From: Lasiodiplodia sp. COLG20
Lineage: Eukaryota; Ascomycota; Dothideomycetes; Botryosphaeriales; Botryosphaeriaceae
DNA: 64,000 bases
NCBI GenBank assembly: GCA_009801085.1
Contig: VNWV01000001.1
Location: 5,084,001-5,148,000 of the forward strand
Reading direction: 5' to 3'
Each line of letters starts with the position of its first letter. Within the stretch, counting starts at the first letter, position 1. The notes beneath the pieces are model-generated. The model made no database searches. It was not told the origin of the DNA and saw only the letters and a list, made by a program, of their open reading frames with translations. Shown here piece by piece: positions 32,501 through 44,700 of this stretch. Made by a program: the position numbers and the translations under genes.

Positions 32501-35500
32501 TCCAGCGCTGCGGCCCTTCGCCGCCGCCACACCGACCCTGCTTCTTGTTCCACATGGCTCGTGCTGCTCTAAATATTTCTCTGCGCTTCGTCTAGAAGAA
32601 CCAAGGTGGTCCGAACAAACGTCTTTCCCGCCGCACTGACGCCCCCGACGGGGAGGCGAGTGTACCTGCACATCATTGAGATGCATCACATCTCTGCCCG
32701 CCTCAGTGTCGCTTGACGCTGCAGGACTGACACAAATGCTCCATGCTCGGCGAGGTCCTGGACGTAATACCCCCGCTCGGCAAAAGTCCTGAGGAGCATT
32801 GACGCTTCACGATGCTCTCTGCCCGGCGAGATTGGCTGTCACCGCCTGTTTACCTTCTGGAGTTGCTGTCAGGAGAGCCGGCGCCCGGTCCGAGCTGGCT
32901 TTCGCTCTTAGCTCGCGGGAGCCAAGCCAAAGGGGGGTGAGGACGATGCGCGCTCGGATGGACGAGCGGAAGCAAAGATGATCAATATAACCCAACGTTA
33001 TGCGAACGACGTTACGTGTCACTAGAACCACCATCACCACCTCTAAGCCTCGTCCGACGCGGCCGCCCGTCCAAAGCAAGATGAGATGGACGTTCACTTT
33101 GCGATGCTGTCGGGGACTCGGAAATAATATATCAAGAGCCGTTGTCGGACAATTCGGGTTCGGATTCGGCGAGGGCGAAAACGAAAAAAGACGGCCAGCT
33201 AACTCGAAGACTTGACAAAAGACGGTTCTGAACAGGAAAGCCAGCCGGCATCGCGGTGGCGGAAGGCCCAACCGGGGAAGATCCAACGGCGGACGGCAAT
33301 CTAATGTCGCATCCATTGCTGAGCGCGGAAATGCTTTCCTGGTGGCATGCCTCTTGTTGCACTTTCGCAGTCATAGCGCGCCCCAAGCCGCCTTTCACAT
33401 GCAAAACGGCCGGCAGTTTTGCGCTGCCCGTGTATACCGCATCGGGCCCAACAACCTGACTGACTGACCCAATCAACCCAGGGACAGCCCACGGCTCGTG
33501 CAGGCGCAGAAGTTGGCGTTTCCGTCCCGTCGCATGGCCATGTTGTTGGATTTCTGCGCAGCGTGGTCCGGGCACGATGATGAGGAGGGATGCCAGGGGC
33601 AGCGAAGATTGCGGTGTTTATGCTGCCCCCCGGCGGTCCCCCACCCCCTCTTTTGCCTGATCGGGGAAGCAGCGGACCACGCCGCAATGTTGTCATGTGT
33701 TGCGCAACGCAAGCAGGCTGGCAATTCAGGACTGATCATATTGCTTGCACCCAGGAACCGGCACGCCGGTTGTTTCCGCGTCATCAGTCGTCTTCAACGG
33801 GAGGCTGGCGACCAACCATCTCGCAGCCCGCGCGCCCGTCAGCCAGGATGCGTCGAAGACGCTGAAGAAATTACGGAAAATGCATAGCCCCATGACCCGG
33901 CATGCACGAAAACTTAAACCTACGCGGACCAGCGTGCTCCGTGGTAGCTGCGCTACATCCAAAACGCGGCGACTCGCTGAAGCGCGCGCGTGTCCAGACG
34001 TGTGCGCTGAGACGCAGGCGGGCGCGCGACTCAGCGACAGCTAAAAAATCAAAGACTGCCGCGGCAAATCCAAATGGCGCACACTGTGCGATTGCCACTT
34101 GCGGGAAAGCGCCAGGAACGGGGCAAGCACTGGCCCTGCGGCTGTTGCCGCGCGGGCTGGGTAGGTAGTTTTTCTGTCTGCCATCGGATTTGCGCCTGTT
34201 GCGCGAGTTGGTAAGCCGGCCCGTCGAACTAGGCATCGTGGCAGCAGTGGGCAGACGGACCGGGGGGCGCAGAGCCGTCTGCCGTTGCGCATCTCCGCCT
34301 AATGCCGGTCACCAGCCAGCCAGCCACCCACACGACCTCACCTGCTCCTCCGCACGCAGGCACCTGTCAGAACGGTAGCGTCCGCGCACCGGTGTGTTCC
34401 CAGATCTGGGCCCCACTGCAGCGAGCAGAGCGAGCTCGAGCCCGGCGCGGGCACGCAAGCCAGTCGCAAGGCGAAAGTGCCGGTACCGATGGCTTCTGTT
34501 CTTTTTTAGTCGCATCCTTCCCGCCACGCTCGGGCCCCGAGCCATCGGAGATCACGTTCTGCTAGCACTGCTAGCCAGGACCCAACCCGCTGCGTACGTA
34601 TCAGAAGCACTAGCACGCCCGGAGCCTGACGATCTCTATGAGCAGCCTGAGCGCCCGAGCGCCTTCTGACGTGCCGTTCTCTCGGGAGGGATCAAGCACG
34701 CCTCAGCGGGGCTTGTATATCCCGTGCCTGCAGCGTGCATCACCCTTCACTGCCGACTCGCAATGACGTTCTTGGCTCCTCCGCTAGCGGCTGGCTATCG
34801 TGCTGGTGGCTTGCGCTGCACGTTTCTCCGGACGCCATCTCCAACCTACTACTGTCCCCTAGCCTTAGCGGCCTTCTAACATCCTTCAGCCTCCTTTGCA
34901 GCCCCAACCCTGCCTAGGCCCCGTAGCGCGACCGCCGTTCTCACAACAGCACCTCCACACACTCCGCCTCGCTCTCTGAAACAAATTCTCCGAGATGAGC
35001 CAACGGAGCCTCCGGCCGCCCGCCACCGGCCCAGCCCCGCTGAAAGAAGGCTGAAGAATTTCTCCCGGAAGCCTCATTGCATCATGGTGGGGGAGAAAAC
35101 TTTGAGCCCCTTACGGCGCCCTCCGATGCAATATGACCGGCCGCTTCAGGCACACTCTAAATTTCTGATGCAGCCCTCGTGCCTCTACTCTCCGACGGCA
35201 TCCGTGGCGGTGCACTTTCCCGTTCGGGTCACAGTGCTTCGGAGATGGGGGACACGGCATGTGCCAGCCCAGCTGAAGAGTTGACTGACTCTTGCCGTGA
35301 TCCTTCGTTCCATGACTGCTCGTTGGGCATCGAGCGCACGAGAGAAACACGTATTGTCCGGAGTGTGCAGCGCCCCCTTCCAAGAGCTCCGACCGCGATA
35401 TCGATTTTCCTAAAGTCGATAGCGGATACGGGGCTCATATGTCTTCACCTTTCCAGGCAGGCAACAATCAATCTATAGTGGTGCGTTGTACCATGCGCCG

Positions 35501-36713
35501 TGGTCTGTGCTTGTTGCCTGTTTCGGCGACAAAAGACGAAACGCCAACATCATACGAGCTCGGTGGTACGCCTTCAGTCCAAAGCGTCTCCGTCCATGGC
35601 AAAACGACGTAATGAGAATGCTAGGTAAGACAACCTCGTCGAACGATCCAGTTTCGTCCGCTGTTTTGTGTCCGCGACGTCATTCTCATATGTTTGAACA
35701 CGTCACACGCCGAAGCATCATCATTTTAGACCGGAGCTTTTACGCCGTTCATGCTTCCCCTTCGAGGGAACCCGTGTGATATTAAAAACCTCTGCTCCTT
35801 TGTACTAACTAGTGTGAATCGTAAGGTGGGCAGACCTAATCCAGGGGCACTCAACTGGAGATACACTCGTACAGCCTCGCAACAGTAGCCGGGACAGAAG
35901 GAGAACTCTAAACACTTGTCCAGAGGCGACGAATATGACATGACGTCAAGCCAACCAGTACGAATGCTCTAAAAATCTCCCCTGGCCGCTCGCTGTTGCA
36001 GCTGTTCTCCCTTTTATTTTTTCCGTGCGAATCTCGAGGGTCTCAGATCGCACATCTGCTACGACTTGTCGCTGACCTTGCCTGCCAATTCGGCAATAAG
36101 AAATTAAAGAAAAGTAAGAGAAGTCATCAAATCATCCACAAAAAAGAAGAAGAAACAAGGAGACGGGGTAAATGGCGCAGAAAGATGACTTCTGCGGCTG
36201 CCTGACCATAGTAAACCAAAAACCAGCCGTGACGTTAATAGCAGTGATAATGATGACGGGGGCCCTTCGACGTGAAAATGCGCCAACTCCTGAGCGATCG
36301 CTATGACATGAGATCAACAACTATTAGTCCCGACCCTGTGTGCGCGCGCTGTGCTTCGCCTGCTGTGTAGACTGAACGAGTGTTGCCTGTGACGACCAAA
36401 CCAATATGCCTGAAGCGCCGTGCTTGACAAAAATCCTGAGTGAGAGAAAACAGAGGGCAAAAATCAAAGGAGGAAAAGGGGAAAAAGATAGCCTCTCCAT
36501 CAATCAATGCATAAATGCACTGAATACGCCTGCACGCCTTGCAATCCGAACAAGAATGAGCATACCTGGATTTCAAGACCAACAAGGGATGGCCATTCCA
36601 GATCTGATAAAGCGTCAACGTGAGAAAAAGTTACGTTATAAGGTCTTCCGTCGAATGCACCTGCTGTTACGCTTTGATGCTTTTCAGCGTGGGTACAGTA
36701 GGTCACTGGAAGA
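29525..36713. other. GC-rich, gene-free region of 7.2 kb
   Basis: It runs from the start codon of the Zn2Cys6 gene to the 3' end of the RING gene. The part 29.8-34.9 kb is very rich in GC/CpG, with long ORFs in all frames that are Arg/Ala/Pro-rich on both strands, the signature of GC-driven chance frames. I found no conserved domain, signal peptide, splice-consistent gene, tRNA or 5S rRNA. From 35 kb rightwards composition becomes ordinary. An extended promoter and/or long non-coding leader for the regulator is the simplest reading. Confidence 0.5.
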
Positions 36714-38914
36714 TCATGCGACTGCAGGCATTTCGGGTGTCGCAGGGGTGGCCGTCCGTTTTTCATGCTCCTCTACACCCTGCCCTCTACAGAGCGGGCA
36801 CGAATTCCGTCCAGTTGTAAGCCACTGTTCATCAATATTAGTATTTATACGTGTGTAGAGCTGTTGGCACTTACCTGATCAATGCACTCCCGGTGAAAAA
36901 GGTGTCCGCATTGTATCAATTTGCGAGCCTCCTCGCTTTCTTGATATTCACTTAGGCAGACGAGGCAACGCTGATCCGCTGTGATGGCAATAATCTCCTC
37001 GTCTTCAACAGCAGCCGCGATCAGCCCACCGGATTCTATATCAGCCTCAGCAGCCTCACGGACTATGTAGAGACCACCTGCAGACGAGACGTCCGATTCA
37101 CTAGCAACCGGAGGTTTGGCAGGGCCGAGAAGCGTTGAAAGTAACATCATGTCTTCGTAAGTAGGAGTGTCAGTGAAGAGGCTCGGCGTGGTAAGGATAG
37201 GATGGTTTTCCGGATAGCTGCCACCAAGCACGTAAATGATCCAGCTTCGAGGCCCCTCGCCTGGTGCATGATCGGGTTCTACAACACCGTTACGTCGAGC
37301 AGAGCCAGCGCCGAATCTCGTATGGTCAGACTCGCTCAACCGACGCTGACGAGCAGTTCTCAGCTGGTGAAGAGACCGCGGCTCTTCGGGAGGAGACTCC
37401 AGCCCGGAGCTTCCTCTGATGGGAGACCGCACATAACTTCCACGTCTTGACGATTCTGCAAAGGGCAATGTCGAAGCGTCTGAAGGTGGAGTAAATGTGG
37501 GCGTCGTCCTCCCAGACGAAAAGGCAGACATGCCTGCGGGGGTAGATGGTGGAGGTCGAGGACCGAGAGTCGTATCTGAAAGGGTTGAAAATGGACGTGG
37601 ACGCTCCGATGGCGAAATACGCTGATGTCGTTGGTTGTCGTAGGCTGATGGGAACGTGTTGATGCCTCCCATTGAGGCACGGCGTCGATGGCTAAATCTA
37701 GTTCCATTCTGAGGTTGTCGTAGGATGCCATCAATGCTAGGTTCAGAACCGGAAGCGACCGGAGCAGGGAAACTCGAAAGAGCATCTAAGAATGGGGGAA
37801 TGTTGTCGTCATGCTGGGCAGCTCCAGCGGTGTTGGGATTGATAGAGCGAATGCCAACTATAATGATAGGGACCATACGGCTCTCCGAGCCATCCTCGTC
37901 TGCGCGCTGCGCACCAGAAGCTTCATCCGAGTCATCCTGACTGCCGTGAGACATGGGTGCCGTGTTTTCGCGCCTCGTAGCCGTGGAAGAGCCGAACCTA
38001 AACATACGGAAAAAGTTCAATGGCGCTGGTGGTCCGGACTCATCCGGATCCACGTCCATGCCCGCCGTGTGACCACGGAGGGCAGAGGCTATGCGGCCAT
38101 TCTGGAGGGACTGAAGGAAACCATCGAACGTGCCATCCTCGTCCCCACCCACGAAGTTGCGAGCCTCGGCACCGGCTCGGTGGTCTTCGCCCATGAGAGT
38201 GGCTGCGGTGGCGGCTGCCGCTACGGATAGAAGACGGGACAGCATGGCCGCGTTGTCCTCGTTCTGATTTAGGGGGGACCTCCGCCGCCGCAGCGAGTTT
38301 CTCACGTTTCTGCTACTTCTTTCTGGCACCACGCTGCCGGCTACTCGATCAAGGATGCTGTTCGAGTGCTGAAGACTTGTCGGACGCTCGGGCTCCGCAT
38401 CCTGCTCCCGCGACTGTAGTGGGCCTTGCAACAATGAGTCCGTCTCAGGGGACTCGGGGGCCAAGTCATCGAGATTGAGAGCACCGGCAAGCTCGGGCAT
38501 CTGCAAACGGGGAAGTGGCGAGCCTGGAGAATCCGATGCCGAGGACGAAGGCTGTGTAGGCGACCAGAACGGCGAAGAGAAGCGGCGGGTGTTCGTGCGT
38601 GCGGGACGGTCGCGGGAGCGGGAGGACGAGCGTGGGCGGCTGAGGATACTTGATATCGACGACTGAGCGCGGCTCAGCCTGGAGCGGCGGCGCAATACAG
38701 CTTCGGGCGCTTGAGACGAGCCAGCATCTGGGCGGCCGGAGCGGAGGCGGGTGAAGGACAGAAAATTGTGGGCGGAAGAGCGAGAGGTGGGCTGCGATTC
38801 GGGTGTTGAGGAGCCATCGGCGACGTGGGAGATACGGCGCGGTGTCGGTGAGTGCTGACTGCTCCGCCGCCGCTCGGCGGGAGCGGACACACCGCGCGAG
38901 CTGCTCTGGCCCAT
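36714..38914 (-). CDS. RING-H2 finger protein with N-myristoylation signal (2 exons, 716 aa)
   Basis: Exon 1 38914-36875, 50-nt intron 36874-36825 (GTAAGT, branch CTAAT, ends ACAG), exon 2 36824-36714. The intron falls inside the RING: CLVCLSEYQESEEARKLIQC, GHLFHRECIDQ, then WLTTGRNSCPLCRG, giving the full C-x2-C..C-x-H-x2-H-x2-C..C-x2-C set near residues 645-690. Without the splice the finger would lack its last two Cys. Probable E3 ubiquitin ligase. The first residues MGQSSSRGVS fit an N-myristoyl site (Gly2, Ser6). Residues 20-560 are Ser/Arg/Pro-rich and disordered, with islands such as FDGFLQSLQNGRIASALRGH and VPIIIVGIRSI; a helical segment before the RING (PRSWIIYVLGGSYPENHPIL) is the only other ordered part. 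Divergent from the Rrn11-like gene. Confidence 0.9.
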
Positions 38915-39200
38915 GGTGGTGCGGGAGACGCGGAGGCCCGATCGCTGGGAGCGGGCGAGGTATGGGTGGTGGTGGAGCGGGAGGTCGGGGTTGTGTCGGA
39001 AACGAAGGCAAGGCTCGTGGAGAGACGCAGCTGGGTGGGTTCAAGCATGCGGCGGTGATGACTAGCTGGCTGGCGTCGGCCATGACTTCCCGTGACAGCG
39101 GCATGCCAATCTGTCAGCGTGGCCGCCGGGCCCGGGCGTAGCGGCGAGGCGAGGCGAGTGACGAAGCTGCTGCTGGCACCTACCACTCCACGAATCCGCC
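38915..39200. promoter_or_regulatory. Bidirectional promoter, RING protein / Rrn11-like factor
   Basis: Only 286 bp separate the two divergent ATGs, so both core promoters must lie here. GC-rich with no TATA-like string. I cannot assign factor sites. Confidence 0.5.
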
Positions 39201-40571
39201 ATGCCGCAAGCGCCCCCATTTGCTGGCCCACGCAAGCGGGACGCCCGCCATCAGAGCCTGCGCGCTCGCCAGCATGGCCAGACCCGCAAGCGCAAGCGTG
39301 ACGACGCTGACGAGCCAGAAGACGTTTCCGACCACGCAAGCTCTTCCGCCGGAAACGATGCTCCTTCGACAAGGCCGCCCTCCTCCGCCATCAACACACT
39401 CACCGCTGCACAAGCCCACCAGTTCCGCGTTGCTGGCCATGATCCCGAGCTCCCTCTCCCCAAACCTCCCTTCCCGCATGCGCCGGCCTCGGTCAAGCAC
39501 ACCCTCCACGGTGAGCGCCAGCGCCCATTGAGCAAAAACGCAAGCCGCGAGCACAAATTTACGCCCGCCGAGCTACACCGCGAGTTGGCCGCGCTCAACC
39601 CTCCACTGTACGCCTCGCACCTCTCTTCCGCCGCACGTCTCCCCCAGACTCGCGCCAAACGCCGCTCTCGAGGACCCAGCCCGCAGGGGCCTCGCCTCCC
39701 CGAGTTGGAATCGGATGAAGGCAATCATTGGCGACATCGCTTAGTCCATGAGAAACTCGCCATCATGCATCGATGTCTTTTGCAGGGTGACTACCACCGT
39801 GCAGGCCTCGTGTGGAAGGTGATATTGCAAACGGGACGAGGTGCTATGAAGGTGGACGACAGAGTCTACGCAAGATGGGGGGTCACAGCTGAGATGCATC
39901 TAAATACCTCGAAAGCCAGTGACGATAGTCAGTCAGATATTCCCTCCGCGACTTTAGACGATGCGACCTTCACAGAAGAAGGCTTTAAGGCCGCCCGTCT
40001 CTATTATGAACGACTGATACTTGACCATCCATTTCAACAGAGTAACCCGAAGGCCACCAGCGCTCTGACGTTTTATCCGGCAATGTTCAGCCTATGGCTT
40101 TACGAGATATCTCAAGCTTCCCGAGTCGCAATGGCTGCAGCTGAAAAGTCCGACTCGGATGATGAAGACACTGGATCTGAAGTGACGTCGGACTCTGGAT
40201 CTCCAAAGCGGCACGCCTCAGCACGCGAAACCCGGATTTTGGCCGTTAGAACCGACGAACTTCGCCGTGCCCGAGAGATCGCGGCTCGGCTCGATGATCT
40301 GCTGTCATCTCCACATTTTGACAAGCGTCCCGAACTTCTGCATCTACGCGGCATGATTGCCGTTTGGAACGGTGACCTCATCGCTCAGATTCATCAGTCC
40401 GAAAGGATAATAGATGGCCATAGACCCTCTGAAGATGACTCCGAGATGCACGCCGATGTCGACAGAGAAGAGCACATAAGTAAGGCCAAAGAACTATTTC
40501 AGCTTGCCAAGGCCTGTGGTGGTCGTCTGAGCGAGGGGGCAATTCAAGTTTTGGGCATTGAGGATGACTGA
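39201..40571 (+). CDS. RRN11: RNA polymerase I initiation factor, Rrn11-like (456 aa)
   Basis: Single exon. Residues 1-150 are basic, Ala/Pro-rich and disordered (RKRKRDDADEPEDVSDHASS). From about 172 the conserved region begins: NHWRHRLVHEKLAIMHRCLL then QGDYHRAGLVWKVILQ, a TPR-like helical repeat typical of the fungal Rrn11 / RNA_pol_I_TF family. It is followed by FKAARLYYERLILDHPFQQ, LTFYPAMFSLWLYEI, an acidic spacer (EKSDSDDEDTGSEV) and ARLDDLLSSPHFDKRPELLH. Rrn11 is part of core factor, which recruits Pol I to the rDNA promoter in the nucleolus. Assignment rests on motif memory, so moderate confidence. The neighbours KRR1 and TOP2 are also nuclear, but gene order gives no functional link. 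Confidence 0.72.
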   Translation: MPQAPPFAGPRKRDARHQSLRARQHGQTRKRKRDDADEPEDVSDHASSSAGNDAPSTRPPSSAINTLTAAQAHQFRVAGHDPELPLPKPPFPHAPASVKHTLHGERQRPLSKNASREHKFTPAELHRELAALNPPLYASHLSSAARLPQTRAKRRSRGPSPQGPRLPELESDEGNHWRHRLVHEKLAIMHRCLLQGDYHRAGLVWKVILQTGRGAMKVDDRVYARWGVTAEMHLNTSKASDDSQSDIPSATLDDATFTEEGFKAARLYYERLILDHPFQQSNPKATSALTFYPAMFSLWLYEISQASRVAMAAAEKSDSDDEDTGSEVTSDSGSPKRHASARETRILAVRTDELRRAREIAARLDDLLSSPHFDKRPELLHLRGMIAVWNGDLIAQIHQSERIIDGHRPSEDDSEMHADVDREEHISKAKELFQLAKACGGRLSEGAIQVLGIEDD

Positions 40572-41769
40572 ATATACCCATGCTCCCTTGCAACGCAGAA
40601 AAGGGCTGGACTATTGCTAGGTTTACGTTCCTTTCTCGCTGGCTCAAACTCTGGACATCAAATACAGTGAATCGGGTAGTGGGGGCCCACTCACAACTGA
40701 TCAATATTAACACAAACGCATGCCCCGCGGCAGATAGCATCATTAGTCGGCCGAGAAGCGCCCTGGATGTGTTGGCGTTTCAACACCCACTATCAGCTAC
40801 ATACCGTCTCATGACCATGGTCCTGTCCACGAATGAAAGTTATAGTCAGTGTCTCATCTGACCGGATGACACAAAATTCGTCAGCTGCAGACTCCTGCGG
40901 AGGCTCATCCAACCGATAAGCATTGTGCTGATATGCGGGGTGATAGCCCAAGCCGGTCTTGTTCCGCTCTTGCACGTCGATTCTTAGCCACGAGATAAAA
41001 CAGTGGACCAATGACAATGGTCACATTGGGGGCTCCCACGTGTAGGCTTTCGCGCTAATGGGATCAAAGAGAAACGTGTCCAAGCTCAATTGCCCCTCGC
41101 GGATAATGACTAGTAGAAAGAATAGAATTTTTTGTTGAACTGCTACACCCTTCTGAACGGGAAACCTAATTGATAATTTGCTGGATCCGGTTGCTACCGA
41201 CCAAGGTAAGGCTTACAATAAGAAAAGTTCTACGCAGAATTACCAGGTGAGAGGGATTGTCGATTGTTGACGACATACTGGATACACCATAGAGCAAACC
41301 GCCGCCAAAGTGCATTGAGAATCTTACCTGAAGTGATGCATGTTTCGATGCATCAAATTTTTATTGAAGCCACACGTTGCCAAGGGGTTTCACCTACAAG
41401 ACACTGTAGACCATAGTTTCGTGAGGCGTTCTGCTTATTGTGCGCCTTAGGCATTAAGGCACAAAGCGTCAGTGCGCGGAGGTCAGGCGGTGAGTTTCTG
41501 CCGCTGCCTGTAAACAAACAGAGCGAGCGTGTCCCGGTCGCGACACACTGTCTCACCTTGCAGCTCTGCAAACCCCCAGGCGCCAGCCTTAGATACCGTA
41601 CGCTTCGCCTCACTTTCGCCGCTCATTCAGTCACTCGCGCTCTCATCTTCATTGCGGTGAGGTTGGCAGCACACCAGGGTGTTTGCGGCGCGACACCCTC
41701 AATTCGCGGTCGCAGAGATCCTTTTTCTTTTCTCTTTCTTCTCCAGATACCCCTTGTGATTATCCCACA
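40572..41769. other. Intergenic, Rrn11-like / TOP2
   Basis: 1.2 kb holding the Rrn11 3' UTR and the TOP2 promoter. Bases 41720-41745 are pyrimidine-rich (TCTTTTCTCTTTCTTCTCC), marking the TOP2 leader. No gene seen. Confidence 0.4.
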
Positions 41770-44700
41770 ATGTCTTCCGAAGACGAGTCGCCCTTCGAAG
41801 TCTCCGACGGCTCCGACTTCGAGGCTGAGCCAGTCACGAAGAAGGCAGCCGCGAAGCCGCCAACCACCAAGAAAGCTGCGGCTCCGAAACGCGCGCCGAA
41901 GAAGAAGAACGAGCCGCTACAACCCGTCCACAACGATAGCTTCATCCGCCACGACGAAGACACCATCATGAGCGACGCATCGCCACCGCCTGCGAAGGCG
42001 CCCAAGGCCGCGCCAGGCAGCTCGACCGACAAGTACCAAAAACTCACTCAGCTTGAGCACATCATCAAACGCCCGGACACCTACATTGGCTCCGTAGAGC
42101 GGGACATGAAGCACATGTGGGTTTTCAACACCGCAACCGAGTCCATGGAAATGCGCGAAGTCAGTTTCGTGCCTGGTCTCTACAAGATCTTCGACGAGAT
42201 TCTCGTCAATGCCGCCGACAACAAGCAGAACGATAAGAACATGAACGAGATCAAGGTCAGGATCGATCGCGTCTCGGGGGAAATCAGTGTCAGAAACAAC
42301 GGCAAGGGTATCCCTATCGAAGTCCACAGCGTATGTATCCCCCCATGCCATGATACGGCATCTACTGACGCCCCATACAGAGGGAGGGCATCTACATCCC
42401 GGAGCTGATCTTCGGTCACCTACTCACGTCGTCCAACTACGATGACAACCAGCAGAAGGTCACGGGTGGACGAAACGGGTATGGAGCGAAGCTTTGCAAC
42501 ATTTTCAGCACAGAGTTCTCCCTGGAAACGGCCGATTCTCGCGTTGGGAAGAAATACAAGCAAACATGGACGGAAAACATGGGAAAGTGTGGCAAGGCTA
42601 AGATCACGTCACACAAGGGGGACGACTATACCATGGTTACCTTCAAGCCCGACTTCGCCAAGTTTGGTATGGACGGCATGGACGATGACTTTGAGGCTCT
42701 AGCCAAGCGCCGTGTCTACGATCTTGCGGGCACGTGCAAGGGCATCAAAGTATATCTCAACGGCGAGCGTATCAAGATCCGAACCTTCAAGGACTACATG
42801 AAGATGTACACCAAAGCGATCAAGTCTGAACAGGTCGCCAGCGGCGCCGGTAGCGAGGTGGAGAAGGAAGTTATCCTCACCGATAATCCGGACGAGAGAT
42901 GGGAAATCGGCTTCGCTGTGTCCGACGGTTCGTTCCAGCAAGTTTCGTTCGTGAACTCCATTGCGACGACGTCCGGTGGCACACACGTCGGCTACATCGC
43001 AGATCAAATCGTCAACAAGCTTACGGACATCATCAAGAAGAAGAATAAGGGCGGCTTCCAGTTGAAGCCCCAGCACCTGAAAAATCACATCTTCCTCTTC
43101 GTCAACTGTCAGATTGTCAATCCGGCCTTTACCTCACAAACGAAGGAGCAGATGACCACAAAGGTCAGCCAATTCGGAAGCAAGTGCTCGGTTTCGGACA
43201 ATTTCTTGAAGGCCATCGCCAAGACCGAGGTTGTGAACAACATTCTGCATTTTGCCCAGCAGAAAGCGGATCAAGTGTTGAAAAAGTCGGACGGCGGAAA
43301 GAGGATGCGCATGAACCACTCCAAGTTGACGGATGCGAACAGGGCTGGCACGAAGGATGGCTACAAATGCACCCTAATTCTGACAGAAGGTGACTCGGCC
43401 AGTTTGCTCGCCTTGGCTGGACGTGCGACCGTCGACCCAGACTTGTTCGGGGTTTTCCCTCTTCGTGGAAAGATGCTCAACGTCCGTGACGCCTCTATTG
43501 ATCAGATTTCCAAGAACCAGGAGATCCAAAATATCAAGAAGTTCATCGGTCTTCAACACAAGAAAGAGTACACCGATACTAAGAGCCTTCGTTATGGACA
43601 CATCATGATCATGACCGATCAGGATCATGATGGCAGTCACATTAAAGGTCTGCTCATCAACTTCCTGCAGGTTCAGTTCCCCAGTCTGCTCAAGATCGAA
43701 GGTTTCCTACTGGAGTTCATCACCCCAATCGTCAAGGTCTGGAAGGGCGACCCCAAGCATCCGAAACAGCTCAAGTCCTTCTTCACGATGCCAGAGTACG
43801 AAGAGTGGAAGAGGGATCCCGCGCACCAGAAGGGTTGGGATCACAAGTACTTCAAGGGTTTGGGTACTAGCAAGCCTGAAGACGCTGTCGAGTACTTCCA
43901 GGACCTGGACAAACACTTGAAGGAATTCCACACAATGAAGGACCAAGAGGCGGAACTCATCGATCTTGCTTTCTCAAAGAAGAAGGCCGACGCTCGGAAG
44001 GAATGGTTGCGTAACTTCGTCCCTGGAACTTACCTGGACATGACAGCTTCTAAGATCTCGTACGAGGACTTCGTCAACAAGGAGTTGATTCTCTTCAGCA
44101 TGGTTGACAATCTTCGGTCCATTCCCTCGGTCATCGACGGTTTCAAGCCCGGTCAACGCAAAGTCCTGTATACTTGTTTCAAGAGGAACCTTAAAAGGGA
44201 CATGAAGGTCAACGAACTCGCAGGTTTCGTAGGAGGATTGACGAACTACGCATACGGCGATGCCTCCCTTCAGCAAACGATCGTCGGCCTCGCACAGAAC
44301 TTTGTCGGTTCCAACAACATCAGCCTCCTGGAGCCCAGCGGCAACTTTGGTTCTCGCATCCAAGGTGGTAATGATGCTGCCAGCGCTCGTTACATTTACA
44401 CGAGACTGTCTCCTATCGCTCGCCGCATCTTCCATGTGGCGGACGAGCCGCTCCTCGAGCATGATCAGGACGATGGAAAGCCGATCGAGCCGACGATGTA
44501 TGTGCCGATCCTTCCGATGATTCTTGTCAACGGTGCAGATGGTATCGGCACGGGTTGGAGTTCTTCGATTCCCAACTACAATCCCAAGGAGATTGTCGAG
44601 AACCTGAAGCGCAGGATGGTCGGAAGCTGCAAGGACGACATGGAGCGCATGAAGCCTTGGTTCAAGAACTGGGATGGTGTGATCGAGGATATGGGAGGCG

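Noticed and set aside
29525..36713. Many 60-185 codon frames in the GC-rich region
   Set aside because: Present on all frames and both strands with Arg/Ala/Pro-rich composition; no domain, signal peptide or splice logic.
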